Of a stretch of 64,000 bases of DNA, positions 54,532 to 62,757 are shown piece after piece. The position numbers and the translations under genes were made by a program. How positions within the stretch are numbered: the stretch's first letter is position 1; the number at the start of each line of letters is the position of its first letter. The notes under the pieces are model-generated. The model saw only the letters and a program-made list of their open reading frames with translations. It was not told where the DNA came from and ran no database searches. The stretch is from Rhodococcus sp. 1168 (GTDB lineage: Bacteria > Actinomycetota > Actinomycetes > Mycobacteriales > Mycobacteriaceae), in the NCBI RefSeq assembly GCF_002091955.1, contig NZ_MKKY01000048.1, forward strand, positions 90,591 to 154,590, written 5' to 3'.

Positions 54532-54747
54532 TTGACTGAAACACCGATCGAAGAAATGGGCTACGAGGCTGCCCGAGACGAACTGGTCGACGTGGTGAAG
54601 GTTCTCGAACAGGGTGGCCTCGACCTCGACGCGTCACTCGCCTTGTGGGAACGAGGCGAATTGCTCGCTGCCCGCTGCGAGGAGCACCTCGCCGGTGCAC
54701 GTAGACGTGTCGAGAATGCCCTCGCACACGTCAAGGACCAGGATTGA
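54532..54747 (+). CDS. xseB: Exodeoxyribonuclease VII small subunit XseB
   Basis: 71 residues with a TTG start, preceded by AGGAGA. Family motif [20 protein letters not shown], then [24 protein letters not shown]. It is 10 bp after xseA and binds the XseA coiled coil. The stop is 19 bp from that of the convergent DUF4245 gene. Confidence 0.94.
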   Translation: MTETPIEEMGYEAARDELVDVVKVLEQGGLDLDASLALWERGELLAARCEEHLAGARRRVENALAHVKDQD

Positions 54748-54766
54748 CGCTCGGCGAAGCTTTCGC

Positions 54767-55336
54767 TCAGGGCGTCAGGGGTGTCGCGTCGGTAGTCGCG
54801 GCGGCGAGGGTGGTGAATTCCTCGGACGATCCGCTACCGGTGATGAGCAGGCGCACGTCACCCAGATCGGTCACCCACACCGGCTCTTCGCTCTGCTGCG
54901 TGTAGACGACCCACTCTTTGCCGTCGATCGACTGAGTTCCCGAAGCGAATCGCGGCTCACCGACCGCGAACGGCACGAGCACGTCTTCACTTGCGTTCGA
55001 TTGTGTGAGCCGGTTGTAGCGACCGGCATCGGAGATGTATCCGACGGTGCTGGTGTCTCCACCCTGATCGCCTGCGATGGATCCGCGGCTGCCCGAGTTC
55101 GGTGTCCAGTCGTCGGGGACCTTGGGGTTACGGATCGGGAAGTCGAGCTCGGATGCGTCGTACTGCATTGCCGCGTTCACGTCGAAGTTCGGGATCGGTC
55201 CCTGCGTGGGTCCGCCCGGGCTCAACGTGCACTGACTGGCGATTCCGGCAATCAACAGACAGGCGATCACAAGCGGAATGAGTGACCAGACCATGTCACG
55301 GTTGTTGTTCAGGATCCGGGGTTTACTGTTCGCCAC
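54767..55336 (-). CDS. DUF4245 membrane-anchored protein
   Basis: 189 residues. One transmembrane helix (about 16-35, DMVWSLIPLVIACLLIAGIA) anchors an extracytoplasmic domain with FDVNAAMQYDASELDFPIRNP and VPDDWTPNSGSRG, then GYISDAGRYNRLTQSNA. DUF4245 proteins are actinobacterial and found beside xseB/glpX in mycobacteria (Rv1100). Function unknown. Divergent from glpX with a 122-bp spacer. Confidence 0.87.
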   Translation of the reverse strand: MANSKPRILNNNRDMVWSLIPLVIACLLIAGIASQCTLSPGGPTQGPIPNFDVNAAMQYDASELDFPIRNPKVPDDWTPNSGSRGSIAGDQGGDTSTVGYISDAGRYNRLTQSNASEDVLVPFAVGEPRFASGTQSIDGKEWVVYTQQSEEPVWVTDLGDVRLLITGSGSSEEFTTLAAATTDATPLTP

Positions 55337-55458
55337 GCCTCCAGTATCCCCGCTCGACGTCGCTGCCGGGTCGGCGCATGCCCTCCTCGGCGGACAACGG
55401 CGCTGAATGAGATAATCGCGCTGGGTAAGACCCCCACCTACCAGGAGGCTACAAACCG

Positions 55459-56499
55459 ATGACGACCAGCACCGAGTCCACCCGCGCCATGGCGCCAGAT
55501 CGCAATCTCGCCCTAGAACTCGTACGAGTCACAGAGGCCGGCGCACTCGCCTCGGGCCGCTGGGTGGGACGTGGCGACAAGGAAGGCGGCGACGGAGCAG
55601 CGGTGGACGCTATGCGTCAGCTGGTCAGCTCGGTCTCCATGCGCGGCGTCGTCGTGATCGGTGAAGGCGAGAAGGACGAAGCACCGATGCTGTACAACGG
55701 CGAGCAGGTCGGCAACGGCAATGGGCCAGAGGTCGACTTCGCCGTCGACCCGGTCGACGGAACCACGCTGATGGCCAAGGGCATGCCGAACGCGATCTCC
55801 GTACTTGCCGTCGCTGAGCGCGGCGCCATGTTCGACCCCTCTGCGGTGTTCTACATGGAGAAGATTGCCGTCGGGCCCGACTACGCCGATGTCGTCGACA
55901 TCACAGCACCGGTAGCAGAGAACATCGCTCGGATTGCCAAGATCAAGAAGGGATCCGCATCCGATGTCACCGTGTGCATCCTGGATCGTCCCCGTCACGC
56001 AGAACTGATTCAGGCCGTTCGCGACGCCGGATCACGTATCCGGCTCATCTCCGACGGTGACGTCGCGGGCGCGATCGCGGCCGCACGTCCCGATTCCGGC
56101 ACGGATCTGCTGATCGGCATCGGTGGCACCCCCGAGGGCATCATCGCTGCCGCTGCGATGCGTTGTATGGACGGCGCCCTGCAGGGCCGCCTCGCGCCCA
56201 TGGACGACGAAGAGAAGCAGAAAGCGATCGACGCCGGTCACGACCTCGACCGCGTACTCAACACCATCGACTTGGTGTCGGGTGAAAACGTTTTCTTCAC
56301 CGCTACCGGCGTCACCGACGGCGACCTGCTGCGCGGCGTGCGCTACGCGGGCGGCGGCGCGCACACTCAGTCCATCGTGATGCGCTCCAAGTCCGGCACC
56401 GTTCGAATGATCGACGCGTACCACCGCCTCGAGAAGCTGCGCGAGTACTCCTCGGTCGATTTCGACGGCGACACGAGCGGTCAGGCTCCTTCTTTCTGA
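55459..56499 (+). CDS. glpX: Class II fructose-1,6-bisphosphatase GlpX
   Basis: 346 residues. Gluconeogenic phosphatase; metal and substrate motifs [36 protein letters not shown] and [15 protein letters not shown] are intact. Preceded by AGGAGG. In mycobacteria class II FBPase is the main one and is needed for growth on lipids; no class I gene is in the window. It lies 64 bp before fumC and is probably co-transcribed. Confidence 0.96.
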   Translation: MTTSTESTRAMAPDRNLALELVRVTEAGALASGRWVGRGDKEGGDGAAVDAMRQLVSSVSMRGVVVIGEGEKDEAPMLYNGEQVGNGNGPEVDFAVDPVDGTTLMAKGMPNAISVLAVAERGAMFDPSAVFYMEKIAVGPDYADVVDITAPVAENIARIAKIKKGSASDVTVCILDRPRHAELIQAVRDAGSRIRLISDGDVAGAIAAARPDSGTDLLIGIGGTPEGIIAAAAMRCMDGALQGRLAPMDDEEKQKAIDAGHDLDRVLNTIDLVSGENVFFTATGVTDGDLLRGVRYAGGGAHTQSIVMRSKSGTVRMIDAYHRLEKLREYSSVDFDGDTSGQAPSF

Positions 56500-56563
56500 C
56501 GATTCGGCCAGTGCGCTGACCCAGCACGACAATTACCCGTACCTAACTGGCAAAGTAAGGCTC

Positions 56564-57967
56564 ATGACGCAGACAGACGAACAGCAATTCCGGATCGAGC
56601 ACGACACCATGGGAGAGGTTCGCGTACCGATCGATGCACTCTGGCGCGCCCAGACGCAGCGAGCAGTCGAGAACTTCCCCATCTCCGGTCGTCCGCTCGA
56701 GCGCACTCAGATCCGCGCCATGGGCTTGCTCAAGGCAGCATGCGCGCAGGTCAACAAGGACCTCGGACTGCTCGACGGCACGCTTGCCGACGCGATCATC
56801 GCGGCTGCGAACGAAATCGCCGAAGGTCTGCACGACGACCAGTTCCCCATCGACGTCTTCCAGACCGGTTCGGGAACCAGCTCCAACATGAACGCCAACG
56901 AGGTCATCGCCTCGATCGCCAAGGCGAAGGGTGTGGAGGTTCACCCCAACGACCACGTCAACATGTCGCAGTCGTCGAACGATACTTTCCCCACGGCTAC
57001 TCACGTCGCCGCCACCGAGGCAGCGGTCACCTCGCTCGTGCCTGCACTGAAGCACCTGCACTCGGCGTTGGCTGCGAAGGCAGTCGAGTGGAAGACAGTG
57101 GTCAAGTCCGGACGCACGCACCTCATGGATGCCGTGCCGGTCACTCTCGGCCAGGAGTTCGGCGGTTACGCCCGCCAGATCGAAGCCGGTATCGAGCGCG
57201 TCGAGGCGACCCTGCCCCGTTTGGGTGAACTTCCCATCGGTGGCACCGCGGTAGGCACCGGCCTCAACGCTCCCGACGGCTTCGGCCCGAAAGTTGTTGC
57301 GGCACTGGTCAAGTCCACCGGAATCGACGCTCTGACTCCTGCCAAGGACGCCTTCGAGGCGCAGGCAGCCCGGGACGGGCTCGTCGAGGTATCCGGTGCA
57401 CTGCGCACCATCGCAGTGTCGCTGACCAAGATTGCCAACGACATTCGCTGGATGGGTTCGGGACCACTCACCGGACTCGGCGAGCTGGCACTTCCCGACC
57501 TGCAGCCAGGTAGCTCGATCATGCCCGGCAAGGTCAATCCTGTTCTGCCCGAGGCGGTTACACAGGTTGCCGTTCAGGTCGTCGGCAACGACGCGGCTGT
57601 CGCGTTCGGTGGCGCATCAGGCGCCTTCGAGCTCAACGTCTACATCCCGGTGATGGCGCGCAACGTCCTCGAGTCCTTCACCTTGCTCGCCAATGTCTCG
57701 GTACTGTTCGCCGACAAGTGCATCAGCGGGCTGACCGCCAACGTCGAGCACCTCAAGACCCTTGCCGAGTCCTCGCCGTCCATCGTGACGCCGCTGAACT
57801 CGGCCATCGGATACGAGGAGGCCGCGGCCGTCGCCAAGCAGGCACTCAAGGAGAAGAAGACGATCCGTCAGACGGTCATCGACCGCGGGCTGATCGGCGA
57901 CAAGCTCAGCGAGGAAGAGCTCGACAAGCGGCTCGACGTACTGGCCATGGCGAAGGTCAAGGACTGA
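56564..57967 (+). CDS. fumC: Class II fumarate hydratase FumC
   Basis: 467 residues. TCA-cycle hydration of fumarate to malate. Recognisable blocks: [49 protein letters not shown] and the superfamily signature [12 protein letters not shown]. Oxygen-stable, iron-free class. Followed by a very long hairpin that ends the glpX-fumC transcript. Confidence 0.96.
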   Translation: MTQTDEQQFRIEHDTMGEVRVPIDALWRAQTQRAVENFPISGRPLERTQIRAMGLLKAACAQVNKDLGLLDGTLADAIIAAANEIAEGLHDDQFPIDVFQTGSGTSSNMNANEVIASIAKAKGVEVHPNDHVNMSQSSNDTFPTATHVAATEAAVTSLVPALKHLHSALAAKAVEWKTVVKSGRTHLMDAVPVTLGQEFGGYARQIEAGIERVEATLPRLGELPIGGTAVGTGLNAPDGFGPKVVAALVKSTGIDALTPAKDAFEAQAARDGLVEVSGALRTIAVSLTKIANDIRWMGSGPLTGLGELALPDLQPGSSIMPGKVNPVLPEAVTQVAVQVVGNDAAVAFGGASGAFELNVYIPVMARNVLESFTLLANVSVLFADKCISGLTANVEHLKTLAESSPSIVTPLNSAIGYEEAAAVAKQALKEKKTIRQTVIDRGLIGDKLSEEELDKRLDVLAMAKVKD

Positions 57968-58010
57968 CTTCACCGTTAGTTGCCGGCATCGGCGGTAGCC
58001 GCCCTGCCTC

Positions 58011-58063
58011 AGCGTGAATGGCTCGTTCATACGATTGCTTCGTATGAACGAGCCATTCACGCT
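58011..58063. terminator. 24-bp perfect inverted repeat between fumC and desA2
   Basis: 58011-58034 pairs perfectly with 58040-58063 around a 5-nt loop (TTGCT). It begins AGCGTGAATGGCTCGTTCAT. T-poor tails on both sides suggest a bidirectional stop for the converging genes rather than a classical T-tract terminator. A related half-hairpin occurs at 62736. Confidence 0.88.
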
Positions 58064-58084
58064 TTCAGGGGTGGTAAACCGAGC

Positions 58085-58942
58085 TCAGGCGAACGCGCTC
58101 AGCTCGTCGCGCGCCTTGTTGCCCTCGTCGCCGAGGTCGTCGCGGCCGAAGATGTTCCACTCCGCCAACAAGGGCTTGAACACCTTCTCGCTCTGCTGCT
58201 CCACCGTGTAGATACCGGCGTCGGCGAGCAATGCGGTGCTGTTGCCCTTACCCGGCAGATCGACAACGGGGATCGAGTAACCGTTGATGCGGTCCGCGAT
58301 CGCGCGCACGGTCTGATCAGGGGCGACACCGAGTGCTTCGGTGACCATGTTCGCGTAGAACTTCGACTGCAGCGCATCGTCCTGAGCGATCTTCGTCAAG
58401 ATCTTGGCCAGAACAGGGTCGCCACCGAGTTCAATCGTATTGTTGTTTCGCAACACGGCCGCCGACTCGTCCACGGCGAAATGCGCGAGGATATCGAGGA
58501 CATGCAGGCTGGGTGCGTCGTAACCCTTCGTCATCTCTTCCATACGAACGCGCTCGAGAGCGACGGGATCGACCGCGCGCGTCAAGACCAAGAAGTCGCG
58601 CAGCGCTATCGACTGACGATTCTCTTCCGACGTCCACCGGCCGGTCCACTTCCACCATGCGCCCTGGCCGGTCAGTGCACGGGCCAGTTCGCGGTGGTAG
58701 GCGGGCAGATTGTCGGCAACGAGGACGCTGACTGTGGCCGACAGGATCTCGACCTCGCTGAGGTGGGATTGTTCGGCCGACCAGTCCTCGCCACCGAGGA
58801 ACGCGAAGTTCTTGCCGTCGTCCCACGGCGCGAAATCGTGGGGGTGCCAATCCTCTGCTTCTTCGATGTGTCGGCGCAGATTCTCTTCCACGGCGGGCTC
58901 CAATCGGAGCAGCAGGTCACCGTCAGTGAAGTTCGTAGGCAT
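58085..58942 (-). CDS. desA2: Acyl-ACP-desaturase-family protein with substituted metal ligands (DesA2 position)
   Basis: 285 residues from the ATG at 58942 (MPTNFTDGDLLLRLEP). The DesA-type blocks EENLRRHIEEAEDWHPHDF, GKNFAFLGGEDW and LPAYHREL are clear. The two diiron ligand motifs are altered, however: the first reads EENRQ (residues 106-110) where desaturases have EENRH, and the second reads DDALQ (188-192) where DENLH-like is expected. Both ligand histidines are glutamine. Synteny places it at the DesA2 locus. It may have lost desaturation and act on another substrate or as a structural protein. Confidence 0.85.
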   Translation of the reverse strand: MPTNFTDGDLLLRLEPAVEENLRRHIEEAEDWHPHDFAPWDDGKNFAFLGGEDWSAEQSHLSEVEILSATVSVLVADNLPAYHRELARALTGQGAWWKWTGRWTSEENRQSIALRDFLVLTRAVDPVALERVRMEEMTKGYDAPSLHVLDILAHFAVDESAAVLRNNNTIELGGDPVLAKILTKIAQDDALQSKFYANMVTEALGVAPDQTVRAIADRINGYSIPVVDLPGKGNSTALLADAGIYTVEQQSEKVFKPLLAEWNIFGRDDLGDEGNKARDELSAFA

Positions 58943-59068
58943 CCGAATACCGTAGCGCCTCCCACCGAACGTCCGGCCTTGCGCCCCTGACCTCTGTGAA
59001 TTCTCCCAAATCCCGCGCGAGCAGGGTTTACGCTCTCCATAATCCATTCGCTCCTGGAGAGGACTCCT

Positions 59069-60688
59069 GTGATGCGCTCGAAGAAGATGTATCTGGCCCT
59101 CGCTCTCGCCACCTCGATGACGGCCCTCGTCGGGTGCTCCTCAGATTCGTCCGGTGACACCGAAACGGCGACCACGACGGCCACCGCCACGACAGAAGCG
59201 TCGTCGGAGGAGGACTCCGGACTCTCGCCAGGCCAGGTGTCCGGCGTCGACGTTCCCGACGGACAGATCGACGACGCGGTAGCCGAACTCGACGGCATTG
59301 GCGCCGAACTGATGGAGTCCTCGAAAATCCCTGGGATGGCTATCGCCGTCGTACACAAGGGAGAAGTCGTGTACTCCAAGGGATTCGGGGTGCGCGAGGT
59401 CGGTAAGGACGATGCGGTCGACGGCGATACGGTATTTCAACTGGCATCGTTGTCCAAATCCGTCGGCTCGACGGTAGTCGCTTCGCAGGTCGGTAGCGGA
59501 GTGGTCGAATGGACAACTCCTGTGGTCTCGGAGCTGCCGTGGTTCGCGCTCGCGGATCCGTACGTGACCCAGAACGTCACGGTCGGCGACTTCTACGCCC
59601 ATCGCAGCGGGCTGCCCGATCACGCAGGCGACAACCTCGAGGAAATCGGCTACGACCGCCGCCAGGTACTCGCACGACTGAAAGACATCCCACTGGATCC
59701 GTTCCGCTCGACGTACAACTACACCAACTTCGGCGTCACCGCTGGGGCCGAGGCGGTAGCGCAGGCGTCGGGCAAGGATTGGGAGACCCTCAGCCAGGAC
59801 GCGATCTACGGCCCCCTCGGTATGGCGTCGACCAGTTCGCGATTCGCGGACTACATGGCTCGCACCGACCGCGCGGTCCCACACGTGCTCGTCGACGGCG
59901 CATACGAGGCCAAGTATCAGCGAGAACCGGACGCGCAATCGCCCGCAGGTGGGGTGAGTTCCTCGGCGAACGACATGGCGAAGTGGATGACGATGCTCGC
60001 CGCCGACGGCACGTTCGACGGCAAGCAGGTCATCGAACCCGATGCCCTGCTGCCCGCTGTGACAGCCGAGATCATCTCGTCCCCATCCGGCACCCCGGAC
60101 ACTCGGGCCGGCTATTACGGATACGGTTTCAACGTCTCGAACTCCGGGGCGGGACGCACACAGGTGAGTCATTCGGGGGCGTTCGAGCTCGGGGCGGGCA
60201 CGAATTTCGTGACGATCCCCTCGCTCGATGTCTCCATCGTCGTGCTGACCAACGCTGCACCTATCGGCATCGCCGAGACGGTATCGGCCGAGTTCGCCGA
60301 TCTCGTGCAATTCGGCGAGGTTCGACAGGATTGGCGAACGATCTACAAGAATGCGTTCGAGGGAATGGACGAACCGATGGGCGAACTCGTCGGCAAGACA
60401 CCACCCGCCGATCCTGCTCCCGCGCAGCCACTCACGGCCTACGCCGGGGTGTATCAGAACTCGTTCTGGGGTCCTGCGACGGTCACCGACGACAACGGCA
60501 CCCTGACTCTGGCCATCGGCCCCAAGGACACTTCGTACGAGCTGACGCACTGGGACGGTGACACATTCACCTTCGAGGTGCGGAGCGAGAACGCACCCGA
60601 CGGCACCGTGTCCCAGGCAAAGTTCAACGGCAACACCGTCACCCTCGAGTACTTCGACGGGAACGGACTGGGGAGGTTCACCAAGTGA
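59069..60688 (+). CDS. Beta-lactamase-fold serine hydrolase lipoprotein
   Basis: 539 residues. Lipobox ALVGC puts it on the outer face of the membrane after a Thr/Ser/Glu linker. The penicillin-binding/class C fold shows SxxK as SLSK, YxN as YNYTN and the third box as HSG. A C-terminal DUF3471-like beta domain follows (YAGVYQNSFWGPATVTDDNG). Roles in this family include peptide esterases and DD-peptidases. GTG/ATG pair at the start after GGAGAGG. It overlaps the next gene by GTGA. Confidence 0.88.
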   Translation: MMRSKKMYLALALATSMTALVGCSSDSSGDTETATTTATATTEASSEEDSGLSPGQVSGVDVPDGQIDDAVAELDGIGAELMESSKIPGMAIAVVHKGEVVYSKGFGVREVGKDDAVDGDTVFQLASLSKSVGSTVVASQVGSGVVEWTTPVVSELPWFALADPYVTQNVTVGDFYAHRSGLPDHAGDNLEEIGYDRRQVLARLKDIPLDPFRSTYNYTNFGVTAGAEAVAQASGKDWETLSQDAIYGPLGMASTSSRFADYMARTDRAVPHVLVDGAYEAKYQREPDAQSPAGGVSSSANDMAKWMTMLAADGTFDGKQVIEPDALLPAVTAEIISSPSGTPDTRAGYYGYGFNVSNSGAGRTQVSHSGAFELGAGTNFVTIPSLDVSIVVLTNAAPIGIAETVSAEFADLVQFGEVRQDWRTIYKNAFEGMDEPMGELVGKTPPADPAPAQPLTAYAGVYQNSFWGPATVTDDNGTLTLAIGPKDTSYELTHWDGDTFTFEVRSENAPDGTVSQAKFNGNTVTLEYFDGNGLGRFTK

Positions 60689-61092
60689 CAGATCTACTGC
60701 ATTCGACCAAGACTGTCGAGGATATGCTCCGGGCTCTGGCGGAGCGCGACGTCGATCACGCGGCGGCACTCCTCGACGACGCGATCGTCTGGCACAACGT
60801 GGGATTTCCGAAAGTGCGTGGCATAGCCCGAGTCCGCAAAGCACTGGCGGTCATGGCGAAGCCGAACTACGGATTCGATGTCACCTCCCACAACATCGCC
60901 GCAACTCCCGACGGTGACGTGGTGCTCACCGAGCGAACCGACGTACTGATCTGGCGCCGATTGCGCGTCGAGTTCTGGGTGTACGGCACTTTCGAGCTGC
61001 GCGACGACAGGATCCTCGTGTGGCGAGACTATTTCGACAATCTCGACTTCGCGAAGGGGTTGGTGCGAGGGCTGTGGCGGCTCTGCACATGA
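60685..61092 (+). CDS. Limonene-epoxide-hydrolase/SnoaL-like protein
   Basis: 135 residues, NTF2-like cone fold. The LEH-type catalytic set may be present: Arg-Thr-Asp in LTERTDVLIW and the second aspartate in VWRDYFDNLD, with tyrosine/asparagine support near WHNVGFP. It could hydrolyse a small epoxide, but polyketide-cyclase-like activity is also possible. Translationally coupled to the lipoprotein gene. Confidence 0.8.
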   Translation: MTDLLHSTKTVEDMLRALAERDVDHAAALLDDAIVWHNVGFPKVRGIARVRKALAVMAKPNYGFDVTSHNIAATPDGDVVLTERTDVLIWRRLRVEFWVYGTFELRDDRILVWRDYFDNLDFAKGLVRGLWRLCT

Positions 61093-61126
61093 GTGGAAAT
61101 GCGTCCCGCGGAACGCATTTCCACTC
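61091..61126. terminator. Hairpin between the LEH-like gene and phoH2
   Basis: 14-bp perfect stem GAGTGGAAATGCGT (61091-61104) pairing with 61113-61126 around an 8-nt loop. It overlaps the stop of the + strand gene and sits 8 bp beyond the phoH stop, so it can serve both directions. No T-tract. Confidence 0.75.
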
Positions 61127-61133
61127 TATGCGT

Positions 61134-62459
61134 CTATGCCCCTGAAGGACCGAACTCCTCCAGCATCTCTGTCACCAGGGCCGCGATCGGCGAACGCTCG
61201 CTTCGGGTGAGGGTGATGTGCGCGAAAAGCGGGTGTCCCTTGAGCTTTTCGATCACCGCTGCGACGCCGTCGTGCCGTCCTACCCGGAGATTGTCGCGCT
61301 GCGCCACGTCGTGGGTGAGAACGACGCGGGAGCCACTACCGAGCCTGGACAGAACCGTGAGCAGAACATTGCGTTCGAGTGATTGAGCCTCGTCGACGAT
61401 CACGAAGGAATCGTGTAGCGACCGTCCGCGAATATGCGTGAGCGGCAGCACTTCCAGCATTCCGCGTGCGATGACCTCTTCCATCACCTCGGGGCTTGCG
61501 AGCCCCTCCAAGGTGTCGAACACGGCCTGACCCCACGGACCCATTTTCTCGCTCTCACTGCCGGGTAGATAGCCGAGCTCCTGACCACCGACCGCGTACA
61601 GAGGGCGAAAGACAACAACTTTCCGATGAGTACGACGCTCGAGCACGGCCTCTAGACCTGCGGTCAATGCCAGCGCAGATTTACCCGTTCCGGCCTTGCC
61701 GCCGAGCGAGACGATGCCGATGCTCTCGTCGAGTAGCAAGTCGAGCGCAACCCGCTGCTCGGCGGAGCGCCCATGCAAGCCGAATGCTTCACGTTCGCCG
61801 CGCACGAGCTGGACCTGCTTGTCCGCTGTGACGCGTCCCAATGCACTCGACCGACCGCCGAGCAAGCGAACTCCGGTGTGGCACGGCATGTCTCGTGCAC
61901 CGTCCAGGTCGATGACACCGTCCGAAAACAACCGATCGATGTCGACCGATTGCACGTCCAGTTCTGCCATGCCGGTCCAACCCGAAGGCACGACGTCGTG
62001 GGCGTGATACTCGTCGGCGGGCAATCCCACTGCGCCGGCTTTCACTCGCAGCGGGATGTCCTTGCTGACGAGCACGACTTCTTTGCCCTCGGCCGCCAGG
62101 TTGAGTGCACACGCCAAGATCCGCGAATCGTTGGAGTCGGTGCGGAAACCGACAGGCAGCACGGTTGCGTCGGTGTGATTGAGCTCGACCTGCAGTGTGC
62201 CGCCCTGCGTTCCGATCGGAACCGGCTGATCGAGCCGACCGTGCTCGACGCGAAGGTCGTCGAGCATGCGCAAGGACTCCCGCGCGAACCATCCCAGCTC
62301 GTGGTGATGGCGTTTACCCTCCAACTCGCTGATGACGACGAGCGGCAGCACCACATTGTGCTCGGCGAAGCGAATAACAGCCCAAGGATCCGACAGCAGA
62401 ACCGAGGTGTCCAGCACGAATGTCCGAAGAGGGGCGGAAACGGAGCGTGAAGTGGTCAC
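61134..62459 (-). CDS. phoH2: PIN-PhoH fusion, PhoH2-type RNA helicase/ribonuclease
   Basis: 441 residues from a GTG with GGAG upstream. An N-terminal PIN ribonuclease domain ([11 protein letters not shown] with D17, [19 protein letters not shown]) is fused to a PhoH ATPase with Walker [14 protein letters not shown] and Walker B VIVDEAQS. In mycobacteria PhoH2 is a sequence-specific RNA helicase and RNase, in an operon with a small antitoxin-like ORF; I see no such ORF in the 298 bp upstream here. Confidence 0.94.
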   Translation of the reverse strand: MTTSRSVSAPLRTFVLDTSVLLSDPWAVIRFAEHNVVLPLVVISELEGKRHHHELGWFARESLRMLDDLRVEHGRLDQPVPIGTQGGTLQVELNHTDATVLPVGFRTDSNDSRILACALNLAAEGKEVVLVSKDIPLRVKAGAVGLPADEYHAHDVVPSGWTGMAELDVQSVDIDRLFSDGVIDLDGARDMPCHTGVRLLGGRSSALGRVTADKQVQLVRGEREAFGLHGRSAEQRVALDLLLDESIGIVSLGGKAGTGKSALALTAGLEAVLERRTHRKVVVFRPLYAVGGQELGYLPGSESEKMGPWGQAVFDTLEGLASPEVMEEVIARGMLEVLPLTHIRGRSLHDSFVIVDEAQSLERNVLLTVLSRLGSGSRVVLTHDVAQRDNLRVGRHDGVAAVIEKLKGHPLFAHITLTRSERSPIAALVTEMLEEFGPSGA

Positions 62460-62522
62460 GTGGGGCTCCTATTGTTCGCGCGACGCCACACGAACGCTTG
62501 TCGCTCGGCCGGTCGGTCCTGA

Positions 62523-62538
62523 CGTGTCAGCTGACACG
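62523..62538. promoter_or_regulatory. Perfect 16-bp palindrome upstream of phoH2
   Basis: CGTGTCAGCTGACACG, 64 bp before the phoH2 start codon. Candidate regulator site. Confidence is limited by the lack of a second copy. Confidence 0.4.
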
Positions 62539-62558
62539 AGGGCCGGGTGCCGGCCCTC
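62538..62558. promoter_or_regulatory. 9-bp GC hairpin adjoining the palindrome
   Basis: GAGGGCCGG pairs with CCGGCCCTC around GTG. It touches the palindrome at 62523-62538. No T-tract; could be a leader structure or the end of an upstream transcript. Confidence 0.4.
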
Positions 62559-62757
62559 TCGTACTCACTAGCTCAGTCACGTATCAGAACCTCCCGCACA
62601 GTCAGCTTTCCCGCTGCCTGTTACTGCCGACGGTACCGCCGATTCAGAGGATTGGCTCGGAGAGTTGGAGGCGTGTCGGTGAACATCGCGTTAACCCGTT
62701 GCACCGTCTCTGGGAGGTCCCCATCCCCCCGCTTCAATGGTCCATTCATACGATCGA

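Larger units (their letters stand above)
62460..62757. other. Spacer between phoH2 and the IS30 element, with palindromes
   Basis: No gene seen. It contains the palindrome CGTGTCAGCTGACACG and a following GC hairpin (62538-62558), probably in the phoH2 leader or promoter, then a low-complexity stretch and the half-hairpin at 62736-62756 that abuts the insertion sequence. Confidence 0.7.

Noticed and set aside
62460..62757. tRNA or other structured RNA gene
   Set aside because: The hairpins present do not form a cloverleaf and no CCA/anticodon arm pattern was found.
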